From Hyalomma asiaticum (lineage: Eukaryota > Arthropoda > Arachnida > Ixodida > Ixodidae), in contig CM023482.1 in the NCBI GenBank assembly GCA_013339685.2, forward strand, positions 140,486,115 through 140,550,114: a stretch of 64,000 bases of DNA. Direction: 5' to 3'. Of the stretch, positions 43,650 through 58,700 are shown in pieces. Position numbers and translations under genes: made by a program. The notes under the pieces were generated by a model. It saw only the letters and a program-made list of their open reading frames with translations, ran no database searches and was not told the origin of the DNA. Each line of letters opens with the position of its first letter. Positions within the stretch are counted from its first letter, which is position 1.

Positions 43650-46600
43650 CTTAAGGGAAAGCATCCGCTCTTCTTTCAACAAATGACGTCACTGGGGCAA
43701 CGACTACGTCTTTTGACGTCCTTGGTTGCTCTTTAAGAGAGATACGCACGTTTTCCTCATTTGTAGAAATAAAAAAAAAGCAAATGAGGCACGCAAGATC
43801 ATCTTTCCGATCATGAAAACAGCCAACGCTATTTCTGGCTCAAGTGACATAGCCGGTGCCCCCACTGACGTCATTTGTTGAAAGAAGAGCAGGCGCCTTC
43901 CAGTAGTGTTTTAAAGCAAAGTGCGAATTTCTTGGCTCGTGCAGTGCCACAATATTTAGCTTACATGTTCCCAGAAGCCTCCATGCGGCTGGTCAGCGCT
44001 GTTTTCTGATTTTGTTCAAAGTGCTGCAGAGCCTCTTCAAGCGCACTTGTAGATCATGCATGACAATTACCAAGGCGAACTTCAGTGGTCAGTGACCTGG
44101 AGCGCTCGTGCTCATTTCTACATTCGGAAAAAGAGCCAAGAAATGATAAGGCATGATGCGGTGACTGGGTCTTGTATATGTGTTAAGCAGTAAACGAAGC
44201 AGCAGTCTTCTCCGTTCACTCCTTTTTCGCATCGTTCCCCGTTCGGGCGACAGCGAGTGAATGAGTCACAAAGCGCACGCTCGTCCTTGCGCGGCCTGCG
44301 GGCGATCGATTCGAGCAGGGGACCGCAGCATGTGTGTTTCGCGTCCCACTGGGGAAAGTGGGCGTCCTCGTCGTTACCTAGCCCGATTGCTACGACTTCA
44401 CACGAAGCAATTGGACGGAAGACATCTCGAGGAAAGAAAAAAAAACGAATAGACAATGCGTAGCCGAGTGGGCAAAAGTTCAAATACGCAGAGAAAGAGG
44501 CGAAAAATAGGGGTAGCCTGAGAAAACCGAAATGTTCTAGCCGTGGCAGGTGATGGACCACCACTGAGCGAAGAGGGATGTCTAAGGATTCGGGACACTC
44601 CCCGAATTCGCTGAGCTCGCTGCTAGATGTGCAGCGAACAACTTAGGCAAGCATCTGTACCCGCAGATGCAACTCTCGAGCCCTCGGCTTTTCGTGCCAC
44701 GCCGCTGGAATCTCCCTCTCTATTTTCTTTGCTAGTTCTCTTGCTGCACTTCTGGTTGCTGATGGTAGCCCTGTATGTCTGTTGGCGGGGGTTTTATTTT
44801 GTTTTGTTTTTTCGCCTATTTATTGCTTCATCCGTTCGGCACTGTGTACGCAGGGAAGATTGAAGTGGCATTGCCTGGTTCACTGCCTGACGTGGCGCTG
44901 CATCTATAAAATGCAAGATGCGACTTTCATTTTGCGGAAATGTGCGTCGTCAAGGATGTTCTAAATAATGCATTATAAATGAGCCGTATATCCACGCATG
45001 ATTTTCATAGTTCTTCTTCCCCCTTTTTTATTTTCACTCGCATGTGTACAAAGTGTGTGTTGGCACATGTGCCGATCACAGGGGCCGAGGTTTTATAGTT
45101 CAGTGTGCAGAAGCATAAAGTTTGTACACTGCAGTGCGTTGGATGCGTAATGCACAAATGTTTTCTCTGACAGTCTACTTATAAGCAGAGACAACTTAAC
45201 CAGTAGTGCGAGATATGCCAAAGAGAAACATCATTAGTTTATTATATTGACAGGAAAAAGAGTTTCCGAAGTTCTGAAGAAGGCTGATTCGCCGTATGAT
45301 TATCGTACTATTACCGATGGCAGAGCTGATGCGCAAAATGACCCGCCGACTACAAAACGGAACGGAATGTATCAAAGGCTCGTTTATTTGTTATAGGCAA
45401 CCTAAGAATAGTACAGACAATTGGGCCAAGGAGAACATAGGGGGAATTATGTGCGGTTTTTAGCTGTAGTGTAGTAATTATGACTTAAATAGGGAGGAAC
45501 TAAAGCGTATGAGAAAAAAAATACACCTGCCGCCAATGGGGACACAATAAAATAGACGGAAGAACGACCGCCGCCGCAGCTCAGTATAGACAGATCATCA
45601 GACGCGTTAGAATCATCAGACAGATCATCAGACGTCCGTGGTGCGGTGCCCACCGGCGGAAGGTATGTTTTGCCGTCCACTAATTCCTTTCCACTTATGT
45701 CACAGCTGCTACACTACAGCTAAAAAGTACGCACAATTTACCGTACGCTTTCCTTGGCCCCATTGTCTGTTAGATTTATTAGGCTGTGTCTAACAAAGAA
45801 ACAAGCCCTTGGTTCATTCCCTTTGGTTACATCATAGCGTGGGTCTCGTTCGACAGGCTTGGTGCTTTTAGGCAGCGTGCGAGGGTTTAGTTCAGCTTAT
45901 TTTCCTTAAAGACCCTGTTTATAGAGGTATTACATAAGGGGTGGGTATATCATCCAATGGGTAATTCGAAGTAAACAAAAAAGAGCATTGGTACACTGGG
46001 CAAACGGGAAATTGCACAACAAGGTTCAATAATTTGGCAGCAATAGAGGAAAACAGCATGTCGTCCTGGGATCACGTTATACGTGCCGCGTTCTGGCCAA
46101 GAGAATGTTCCACACTCACCGCAATGGCTATGAGTGGCGCTGATTAACACTCCCAAGAATAAATGTACAGAAATACCCAATAAAGTGGCCGGGACGACCG
46201 TCCTAGCTCAGTAGGTAGATCATCGGACGGGTTACCCGAAGGTCGTGGGTTCGATCCCCACTAGTGGCAGGCATGTTTTTTCGTCCTAATTCCTTTCCAT
46301 TTGTCATAATTTCTACACTACAGCTGAAAACTGCACAAAATTTCCGCTATGCTTTTCTTGGCCCCATTGTATGTTGGATTCAATCCGCGCCGACTACATC
46401 TGAAGAAAGACTCAGAATTTCCTTGTCTACATTGCAGATGAAGAAACAGGAGGAAAATAACAGTATAACACCAGAAAAACTCTGGAATACGTAATGTTTA
46501 AAAGACACCTGAAAAGAAAGCTCGTAAACAATGTATTGCTTGGTAACCAAACAATATCATGATAACATATTTCTTCTCACTGACGAAACCAGTCCGCCGA

Positions 46601-49485
46601 CTTTACGAAATGTGTAGAAATTCTATTGACTTAGTTTAACTGATGACAGAGCATTGCCTAATTGCTTACAACATCGACATATCCGTCCCAGGCGAAAGTT
46701 CGGCCTACAATCATAGTTATAGTAACTTTAAAGGTCACAACAGGCCATCGTTCTTCCGCAAGGAACAGTGGTTTCGAGGGTCCCGTTTACGAGTTCAATA
46801 AGCAAAAGGAAATCTATTAATTTTGTGTTGCAGCTCTCCTAGCGGAGCGTGTCGTTCACTGGTCAATGCATAACCCGGCGTTTCGAGACAAGCCCATGTT
46901 TATCGTGCTGCCTGCCCCAATGGTAAATCAGTTTACAGTGGAAAATCAGCGAAAACGTTAGTATAACAATACTTTAGGTAGTCCTGCGTCACTTCGTCTG
47001 TTTTCGACTCATGCTAAATGTTTATTTCAAGTCACTCGGCCAACTGCTGTCGCTTCTTTTGCACTAATGTAGCCAAATAACATTTTGGAATTATATAAGA
47101 ACAGAAATTTAATTCAACTGCTGAATTCTTACAAGCACCGACTACAAGTTATAAAAGAAATTACGCAGGACATGTGTACCGCGGTATCTGTATAAAAGGC
47201 AGACATTTATTGCACAACTTGTTTGATGAGACATTTTAACGTTTGCAGTGGACACCTTAAGCCAACAAGCAGTACGGATGGCTTACAAATTATTTTCTAA
47301 AGTAGAGCTGTTTGTCCGACGTGCTTCATAGCGGTTACGGTCCACAGAATATCGGTCATTAAGGTTCTAATTTATTCGCACAGAAATAACATTTGCACGA
47401 AGAGTAACATACGCCGAAAGCGGCAGTGAACCGCCAGGAGGAGTTCATTGTTAACTTGGCGAGTATACAAGTCGAAATCCGCTTATATCGAGTTGATCTG
47501 ACCATGATCTTACTATGGTACGGTAAGTATAGGCGTGACAAATATTAGTGCGAAGTGGATCTGAAAACCCTAATCACAAGTTTAAGCTCTTTGAACTTCG
47601 TGGAAGAGTAAAGGCTCACCCGTTGCGGCTGCACGAACACGGTACCGACCACACAACATGTGTAATCTCCCACAGTACATGTGTTCCACTACGCAGTATA
47701 ATATTCCGAAGAGTTAAGAGAGTGCTTAATCCGCGTTATATCCGCGTAAGCTATAGTGTTATCTTCATCTCTTATAGCTAAAAGGATAATATACTTCAAT
47801 TGTACTTTAAACACCGGCTTCGATTAACACCTTGTCAATGCCTGCAACGGCAATGTTAATGTCTTTTTTTCTCATCCCTTCAAAATGAGACCTTTCAGAA
47901 CTACCGTAAAGATGAGGCTAGTTCTATATCACTCCCTGAAAGCGGCTTAAGCTGAAGCGTTGCATGCATTGCCTTTTTTTGTCCATTACGCGCAAAATAC
48001 TTTTGAAATACTAGCATTACGTGTAAGTGCTGCATTTTACCAGCCATTTCAGCGCGGTGACTTGAAGCGTTAGTATACGCCACACCAAGTCATTGGATTT
48101 AGACTGTTATTGCGTCACATACATAGGTACTTGTACCTGTGGTCATTACAAACAGCCCAAAGTACGCAGCGGGCGCCTAGAAACGCTCGATCGGAAAGTG
48201 GTACACGATACTTTCATTGCGCAACCTTAAAAAGGTCTTATTAAAGCAGCTGTATTACAGGCCTATTCTTAAACTAAAATTTTAGGAGCGTAGTTATCAC
48301 ATTTCTTCGTAGCTCAGGCAGCTAATCTCAGGATACTTAAGCTCCTGACATTGTTTCAACATTTTCTGTTATCACATATATATTTAGCACTCTCATGCAT
48401 GCAGTTGGACGGATACTGTTGGCATTTACACAATATTTTCATCTTTTTACTTGGTTTTTGAATTACCCATTGTAGAATATTGCCAATCGTGGGCTCATGT
48501 GACTGAGCTCCTTGGGCCTCATAATTGTTTGAATTTCTAATGGTTCGCTTTTATCTACTGAATGCGAGACTAGTTACGCAGTAATACCCTGTGACGCAAA
48601 CTGTAGCTTGTTTTTATTTTTTTTAACATGTTATCTGCTACAACTGCACGATGAACATCGCGGTGAAGCAGCCCATGGCAAATAGATACAAAGAAATCAA
48701 TGAAATTTGGTGCGTTCTGCAACCCGTGCTAATTAATGGCATCGCCCAAGTTCATGGTACCAGCTTCATTCGGCGCGACTATTGTTGACTAATAAAAATT
48801 GTGTTTGATGAAGATGTAATAACCCCCTAGACGAACAGCAAACCTTATCACCCTGTTACACAAAGGACAAAAGGCGAAAGAAAGAAAAAACAGACTAGAA
48901 ACCAAGAGTCACCGAGCAGTTCTTTTCTTTGAGGTCAAAGAACTTATTGCGAGACGAGCAGCAATGCTTCCAAAGAGACATTCGAACTCAGTCTGGTGCA
49001 TCCGAGTTGGGTCGCAGTTCGACAGGAAATGAGTTTGGTTGCCCTTTCCGGTGATAAGAACTCCCAGCTCGTTTACGCAATGTGCACGGTGGTTGGCAAA
49101 GCAAACATAAGCTCTCGCAGCATTACGGGCCGACGTTGCACAGCCCAATCCCATCGGAGCGTGTAAGCCTTTCTCTGTAGCGTTTAGCGGTAGACCGGCA
49201 TGGCAGTCGCAAGCCGGGGAACGAAAATAAAAGAACGCTTCCGGTTATTCGAGCTATACAGCTCTTGCTTCCGTGAACACGATCCTTTTCATTTCGCCAC
49301 GGAGAAAGGGATGGACTTTCTTGTCATATTCTGCTCATGCGCTTACGTAAGACGGGAAAATAAATGTGTAAGTTAACTGTTGCGCGCGCTGATGGAAGCG
49401 GTGTTTCACGGAGTAACGCTTGAAGACTGTTCACGTGTTTCGCAATGCTAAGAGGTTGTAGGCGAAGGGAGTATAATGCCATCTG

Positions 49486-49646
<161 letters not shown>

Positions 49647-52600
49647 GATATGAGAGAGAAGGCCTGTAGAGAAGATATAAGGCCCAGTTGTGGCGCTTAT
49701 CTTTGTATAATTTCTTACGAAGTACACTACATAGTTAACCTAAAGAAAAACTTGTTCTGACCAACCACTAACGGCCCATTCTTTAGATTACCTACGTAGT
49801 GTGTCACGTAAAATTTCTACGAAACTGTCGTAAACCCTATTTTTGCTGTTCCTGTGTGTAGCTTTGTACTCTACTCGGCCCGGCGAAGATGTTCTAGATT
49901 TTGCTACTTTAAGAGTGATATTATTACCGTGTGCTAAGACAGGATTTCTTTTTTCAGTTGCATTGCGGCACCGTGCTTGACAAAACATGGATGGAGAAAA
50001 GCGCCTTTTTTTTATTCCGTGAGCTGCAGGTCGTGCACTATGTGAAAAACCGGAAGAATTTAGGATGTTTTCATAGAATGTTGGGACGTGGTATTCTTCT
50101 GGGACATACTCCAATGTACCCTCAAGAAATAATTCAATAAATGTCCATAGAATAAGATTCTTGCCAGTGGAAAATGATGAATGTGTACCACTCGGCACTC
50201 TTACGTTACTGAGCCTTTATCAGGAAGGTAAGAATATACCGTTCATAGCTACATTGCCATGTTTCCACATCTAAATAAAAAAGCCTTTATAGCACATGGA
50301 GACCTAGAATGTCTATACCTCGTAATGATGTTGGTGCAAAGCCTGTCGGAGAGCCCTTCCATGAGGCTATAACGTTTTTAAAAGTGCATAAAGCGCATCC
50401 TCTGTACCTAAATGGGTACCTCGTGTAGAAGTCGTGATGAAGTACTTCCAACTTACCATGGTCATGCTATGGTGATGCTGATATCTAATGTATTCCTTTT
50501 ATGTGTGTGAATGCCCATCCGCATACATGATGTATGAACGTCCAATGGCAATAAAGGAAGAAATATGCTTCGGCGGCGCAGTGGGTAGAGCGCCTGGCAA
50601 CTATCGTCCTGGAACGAATGGTTGCAGGTTCGACTTTTTGTAACAGCATATGCTATTATTTTCAGTTTTTCAACACCATCTCTGATGTACATCTTTAATG
50701 GCGTCATTCCTGTGACAAATGCGATGTCAGGAAAGTAATATTGGCCTCAAAAAGCCAGTTTCAGTCCTTCTGACCGCTGCTCTTAGCAAACCGAGTATTG
50801 GAAATTAAGTTTGACTTTGACAGGGACATAAAATAATTTCGTGTTGAAATTCTTGAAACCCATGAAAAACAGGGAATGTCGCTAGAGCCAACGTTTCATC
50901 AAGTGCACTTGTCTCTAACCGACAAACACAAGCGCACTTATCGAACACGGATACATGAACGTTCGTCACGAACTCCCCCCATCTCCTATAGCTCTTACCA
51001 GAAGATTTAAACATCACCAGCAGCTTCAATATTTCCTAGCCTCTTTTGACAAGCTCAACACTATAAGGTTCCAGTAAACAAGCGGCAAAAAGCCGTTTCC
51101 CCCTATGCGGAAACCGAAAGTGGCAGCCTAAATTAATTTTATGCGATAGTAAAAGGTGCAGAAGGCGTAAAAGCCGTTTGTTTAATATATTGCCAGTTTC
51201 CATTGCCAGCGGCAAAGCACTCGCTCTCCCGCCTTCTGCGTAGTGACCACGGTCCGTAGGTCTTGTAAACGACCCTTGTAAAGCACGCAAAACTGCCTTC
51301 GGCTAACCGCCTTACTTTGACCGAATTGCCCCCTACGTACGACCTCCGCCTGCCTGTACTTCCACTGCTCGGCACCGCCGAGGCAGTGCCGCAAGCTGAC
51401 GTACCCTATAGCGCTTAGACCATAAAAGCGAAATTTACGGCCCTCGAGCGACAACCGAAAATTGCGCGCAAGGTCAAATCGGTCACGAGTTCCCGCGAAA
51501 AGAACAAAGGCCTAGCCATGCCGGGCATAGCTAAGCTAAGCCAGCAGTCGCCTAGGCTTTCGGTCACCGACGCAGCCCGGGTGAAGTAACAGAAATGTTC
51601 GCACTGCGGGTCTCCGAGGGAGCTAGCGAGGTTGCCGTGCCGAGCCACGTCGTTGCGTCGCTAACGCCAAAGCGGCAGCGACGCCGCCGTCGCCCGGCAT
51701 GCTCATCACCCGGGCCTGTTTGCTTCCTTCGTCCTTTGTGGGCCCTGGGCGCGCGATAGAGCAGCTCGTAAAGTTCAGCCATTTCTACCGCGCCGCTCTT
51801 ATTTGTACCCTCCTTTCCGCCGCCTTCACACCTCTCTCGTGGCGACGGCAAAGATTTCTTCTTTTTTCCTCCGCCTGGGGAGATTTACACCTGAGGCAGT
51901 CCACAAAAGACGAGAGCCCGGTTAGCCACGGGCCATAAAAGGGCCGACGTGCCTAGATACATCCTCTGGCGTGCGAGATCTTGCGAGCCGCCGCGTGCGA
52001 GGCTGTAGTCATCTGGCTTGGCTTGCTCGGTGGCTCCCATGTTTTAGAGCTGATCCTTGCTTCTTTACTCTTCTTTACTGTGCGCGTTGCTCGTACCCGC
52101 TTCGTATGTGCTGTCTGTGCGTAGTATGTGTGCGTGTAAATGGGTGACAGCGTTGACTGACCTTTGGTTACGCTTCTTTTCTTCCGCAGTTGATGACTCG
52201 TGTACTTTTACGGCCATTTTCTCTCTCGAGGTGGCGCCGTCTCTCCACAGATACGACGAACTGTGAAAGTTTTGTGGCATATACGAAGAAGTGAGCGTTT
52301 ATGTCAACTAGAACAATGACACATTGTTTTAAAGCTTCCTATTCTTTTTACTGTCTCTCACTAACTAGGCACCTGTTGCAGAGATACTCAACCAGCCTGC
52401 AGCGGAAAAAGCGGTGCGCTATGATATAAATGTTAATCGTCAGCAGACGACGTTTGCGATTTACTCCTGCAACCCTCATCGTTAAAACTGGATGTTAGTG
52501 CCCCTTTCTGATCATTGTGCTCTGTCACCACTGTGAGGTCATCGTGAACGCCGCATTATATTTCGCACTAAATAAAAAATCTTCGCCTGCTTACGTTGAG

Positions 52601-52655
52601 GCGCACTTGAAAAAAGAAACGAGGCCGTCAAAATACTTTCAAGTGCACCACTGCC

Positions 52656-52753
<98 letters not shown>

Positions 52754-55700
52754 TGTTTATTATACAACAAAAGCTTTTACAGATAGACGTACACAGGAGG
52801 AGGTCTCATAGTAAAAACGGAACTCTTCTCTGTTTCTCTTACAACTGTTTGCTTATAACTGTTAAACTGTTTCTCTTACAATACCGTAGTCTTGACACAC
52901 ACACGCACACGCACACACAACATCGAGTTAACTTTTCTTTTTGCTTTGCATTTGAACATGGGGAACCTGCAGTTATTTACGGCGCGTTAGGTACTGTCTA
53001 AAGAATTCCGAAGAGTTAAAATTGGCCGTAATCTCTGTACTGCGGTAGGGTGTGTTCATTTGATTAGAGGAACAAGTATAATATAACCAACTATTAGAAG
53101 AATATTCAAACGTGTATAGTTATTACAGTAGTCACAACCTAGGTCCATCGCTTCTCGTTTTATCATCAATGCTATAAAATACCTGTTGTTTCTGCATTCG
53201 GGAAGTACCAAGTGCCAATTACTCTCCGTATACAACGAAGTAGTTTTGTGGCTGCTGTCACGTTCGCGGTTGTCAAATTTTGAGAAAGCAGCTTTACAAA
53301 ACGGGCGACGCCACGGCACTTGAACTGGCATGTTTCGTGCACCGCGCAAGACATTTTTCTCGCATGATACGTTCTCTTACCTCGTCGAGAGATGTACTTT
53401 TTGAAGCTTATCGCAACGATATATTGATTTCAACAACAGTTTCTCCAATACCAAACTTTCTCTCTCTATCCGTTGTTTAGAGCGCGTGACGTTTTCGTGA
53501 ACCACCGACTTCAATATCTTACTTCGCACTTCGCGGAATAGGCAGAGGGACGTGCCTCCGAGTGCTGCTCCCTTTCCTCCCTGTTTCTTTCGTCTAAAAA
53601 AAAAAGTGATTACAAAAGTCAACACGCGGGACGGAGCCATGGCGTTCGGAGGAAAGCCTCTCGAGATTCATTTCGCTCCATCGCACCCTCGACGTTTCTC
53701 CGCTTTTGAGCAACTTCGTTTACAGCACACTCATCTGTTGAAGAAGTCGCCAACGGCAGCTGCAGCCGGCGTTATTTCGCTCGCCTCGCCGAACAAACGA
53801 TCTCCGAGGCCAGGAGGAGGGAGTGAAGGAAGCCTTCGAGCGTCGGCGTAAGTATAACAGAAGAAAACGAGCCCGGGCCAAGGCTTCGCGGTGCAGTATA
53901 CGGTGGACAAACAGAAGCGGTCTCCAGAGGCCGTGCGGAGCTAGACTTAATAACATCCTCACAATTGAGCTAAAAGTCCATCTCTCCGAGAAGAGGATGC
54001 CGAGTCCTCGGGCCAAGTAACGAGAAAGAATCCAAGTCGAAAAGAGGTGACGGACAGCGTGTGCGCGGGACGTGGAGAGGGGAGCCGGATCAAAACGTGG
54101 TAGCCACCGCCGCAGTCCGAGACATCTCTCGAGCGAACCCAAGGCGACGTGTCGAGATGGACGCTTCGCCTACTTTCCCCATTAACACGCCGCCGCTGTC
54201 GCCCCCCGTTTGTTGGCGACAGCGTGAGCGCTGCTGTTCCCTATCCTGTCACATTCGTGCCTGTCCAGCGTCTGTTTTGGCGCGTTTCGTGATTTTGACG
54301 CCGTGATTGGCGACGCCGTTCTCGCCGAAGTTCTCGCATCCTCCCACGTCAGAGGACATAGCCGTTGAGGAGGGAAAAGAAAAAAATCTCAATTCAAGAC
54401 AGCAGCCCACGTTCCGGCGTTTTACTGAGTCCCCTTTCCCTAAAGATCCTGTTCGTAGCCCCACAAATGTCCCCTCACAACACCTCTTTGAGTCAGTCTT
54501 CAGCCAACGCTTTTCTTCGAGTCCACGTCGTTACGAGCGTTGAAACTGGCGCCTCGTGGACGACACAAGTGACTCGAGTCTCGCACTTGTCTGCCGTGGT
54601 AGTCTAGTAGTTATGGTGCTCGGCTGCTAACCAACCCAGAAAATGTGGGTGCGCTGCCGTCCTCAGCGGTCACATTTTCGATGGAGGCGAAAACGCCAGA
54701 GGCCCGTGTACTGTGCGTAATCAGTGCACGTTAAAGAACCCCATGTGGTAAAAATTTTCGGAGCCTTCCGTAGTGGAAGGCTCCGAGGCGTTCTTTTCTT
54801 TCTACCTCTCTCATACCCCTTCCCCTACCACTATGGACGATGAGGAGGGTGTTAGCTAAACCATTCTACCGACATGGGCAGCAGAAGATAGCGTCCTATC
54901 GTTAACCGAACCACAATCATGATCATCATCATCTCGCGCTTTCCGATTCGTCGCCCGAGGCGTTTCTTCCATCTGCGGATGTCCTCATTCGCGTATCGTT
55001 TCTCTCTACATTCAATGTAGCTTTTCCTTTATCAGAAAGGAAGGGGTAATATCAGGTAATACGATGCATGCGTGGGCGTTTTATCACCCACGAGGAAGCG
55101 TCGGTATGAAACAATTATTCAAGGAGGCGGTAAAAACGATGACCTTTCTGATTGCTGCAAAACAGCTGTAGTACAACAGTAACGTTGTGTTAGCGGTGTT
55201 CGACAATGGATGCTCCTATTTTCACTAGCTTATTGGAAATTCAGACTGTGGGTTGTAGCAAATTAGATTCAGATTCAGATGAAGCACGTCTTTGCACATT
55301 GTACATTCCGCACATCTTTGGACGTGGTCCAGACGTGGAGCCATACAATATAAGCCAAATTGTTACCTGAGCGATGTCCTGCGCCTGAACTATGTGTCAT
55401 GCCGACTAAACGCTCGCAACCTGGCGGGCGCGCCTGCAAACAGGTGATCCAGGGTCGGCCTATGAAGGCACCAGGTTATAGAAATACCGTACACTAAAAA
55501 CAAACAGCTGCATACTTGCTTAATTGTCGCCATGCAGCCACGAACCAAGCCGAGAAAGATAAAAGTCAAGTCAAGCGACTATTGTTGTGCGCCTAAAAGC
55601 GTGTCATGGCGGTGAAAGTGGCGCGATGCATCATTTCCCCACTGAAACGGACGACGCGATGCGATGGGTAACGTGGATATGAAACTCGCGCATCGTCATG

Positions 55701-58700
55701 ACACTGACAGACACAATGCTGGTTTGTTTCGAACATACCACTCACATCGAGTTCTTTCTTCCCTTAGAGCAATCCCGTGAACGGCACGACAAAACAGGTT
55801 CCTCAAGTGCGCATGCGCACAGTCTTTATCACCCCTTCCTTCTCGCCCTTGACTATCCTTGATATTCACGAGCGTGAATGAACCCTATGCGCCCGATTTT
55901 TTAGATGCGAAGCAGCTCTTTGACTAGCCTGTGTAACGCTGTCCCTCCGCTGTCCCTCCGTCCGCACAAACGCGAGGCAACGCTTCTTCCCTAGGCGCAG
56001 GTGTTGGAGCGGTGCCAAGTAGGTCACGCCGCAGCTGGGCGTTGACGTCACGCTCCCCTCGCACGCTTCCCTCGCAGGTGCGCGCGTACGTCACTCTCTC
56101 CCTCACCCGCCGGAGCGCCCGCAGCTGCCGGCTCCAACGCCCGCTCGCCTCCCGTGTCTGCGTTTCAAACAAACGTTTACACCAGTAAACGTTACACCGA
56201 GTTTCGCTTCAAACTGTTCTTCCAGCACCCGCGTTAGCGCCGTTCAACCCGTGACGCCACCCGTGCGCAACGCTGCTGCTTCGCATCCCATCAGGATTCC
56301 CTTCGGGGAAATGGTCCAATTTTTCATTTTTTATTTCTTTTTTTTTTTTGCATGGTACAACTGTCTCGTTCAGTGTTGTAGCGGCGTTGCCGCCACCCGC
56401 GTAACAGAGCAGCACATTACTTGCGTATGTTTTGTTTTAATATCACACGTCTTTCTCAGAGAGTAGATGTGTACTGTGGTTTAAGCAAGCGCTCTCACGT
56501 ATATCGGGTGCGCGCGACATTTGGTTATGCTCTTTTTCTTTGCCAGCCATCGCGTTAATGATGCTCAAATTAAGCGACATAAATATTATCGCTGACTTGC
56601 TTTTCTAGTAGTGAACCGGAAAGTCGATTTGTGATGTACACATGTACTACGTTATGCCTGCTTTTGATAAGCCATATTGGCTGACAATGTGTTCTTACCC
56701 GACGCGCCACGTTAACCGTTCACCTGTTTGGAAGAAGTATAGAAGCAACCGCAAATAGCGCTTGTTCTAGGTTTTGGTGTGTCCCAGGCACCGTACCGCT
56801 ACTCTGCTTTCCGACGCTGCAGCTGAATTCCGTGGAAGTAAATCCGTTTCCAAGAAACGCATCTCTCTGGGAGGCTTGGTACACACAAACATGCGTGCTT
56901 GGAAGGTTCCTTATATTCAAAACAAATTAAGCAGCTCGCCGAAGATGCTGGATGTTTGCGCTCAGAGCTCAAAGATATTTACGTCGTTTCGTCACTGAAA
57001 TCCTTCAGACCCATTTAATATGAGACGACTGGGAGGGCGCCCCTTTTCACACCACTTCGACTAAATACCACGACTTAATGCCACAATCCAGAAATTTTCC
57101 CACAGCTCTAAGCGAAAGTGCAGCCGTGACCCTGAATAATGTAGCCATGTTTGTTTTGTTTTTTTTCTTTTTTAGTCATGTTGCTAGAATAAAGCAGTGT
57201 TTTATGGTGTTGCTAGTTCGGTGAGACAAGAACCCTCAGCACTTAAGAAACCAAAGAGAACACGCATAATACCTGGCTTTTAATGTAGAAGGCCCTGATT
57301 GTGTTAAAGAATTTTTTCGTTCACAGTAAAACTGGCCGTCAAGCTGTTGGTTTTGTTCCTTGCAGTGGTACTGTTTGCGCGTAAAACTTTTTTGTATGGG
57401 ACTCAGAATCACAAGGTACGCGTTTCATAAAGATCTTCAAGTGGCTTCAAAATAAGAAACAGCCGCACATCGAAGTGCTCTCCAAACTACAGTGTTGGCA
57501 GTAGCGTCTTAGCGCCGCCGCAAATACAATCTCCCCCCCCCCTCTCTAGAGCAATATAAACTGTCACCCTCGATATCTTCCCCGTACTCTCACGGTCGTA
57601 GACTGTCTATATTTAAAAAGAAAAAATGTTTACTCAACAGAATGACTTATTAGAAAACTGACTGCTTTCAGTGCTAACAGCTCTATCCAACATAGCTGGG
57701 GTTCAATGACTCATCTCTAAGGGTGTATTTGCAGCGTACTACGTCATGCAATCATCGTCGGAGTACGCTGAAAGTGAGGAGCTAAACCCATACTTTTCTT
57801 TTTGTTACGGTTTAGTGCCGTCTGATGCTCTTTGCTTTATCAAAACGCATCAAGATTTTAGCACTAGGTGACCCTTCCCAGTTTGGCGGCAACAATGCGT
57901 TCTACCCATCTGGCTTTCGTGGTATTGCTATTATCAGCTTCATGTGCCACTAGCCAACCCTCGTTTGACCGTGAAAGTGATTTACAGTTTAATATTGTTT
58001 CATAGAGCGCTCGCTCGAAGTTCCAGCTGTACCGTGGTAGACTGCGGCCTGGCGCACTCAGCATGTTACGATTTCGGATGTGAACGATCTTTTCAAAACA
58101 ATGGCAGGACATAAAGCGTGGGTTGGACTTGAACGTTTCCACAGGACTTCAACCCCGCTGCTAGGAAAATGCCTTTTTTTAGGGTAAAGAGTTACAAAAT
58201 AATTTTAAGAGCCGCAGCTGAAAGAAATTATCGAAAGAAGTTATTGAACGGTACTTATTGATTTCACGAGACGTTTTAAGACTCGTATCATGAGTGTCAT
58301 AGGCCTCGCGCCACGCTATGGCTAAACAAACAGCGCCGCAGTGGTGCATAAAAGGCCGTTGACCTCCCCAGATGTTAGGACAGCCAGAAGTTAAATTTAT
58401 CTGGCGCAGGTATTTCCGTGAAGTCTGTTACCTTAGTGTTGAAATGTCATTTTAAAAGGACGTTATTATTTATACGTTTCTTTTCATTGATGAGAAACAT
58501 ACGTAGCAAATCACTTATTTTAATTACTGCTGCAACAGGATTAGAATCTAGTCAGAATGACAGCTGCATTTTCTTTATTTTATTATTCATGGTGCTGTCG
58601 CACGAAGAACTTGTACATCAATGCTACTGCACTCCTAACTTGACAGATAACCCAGACTGCAATCGATCGTTTTACCATATATATAAAGACCATATAACCA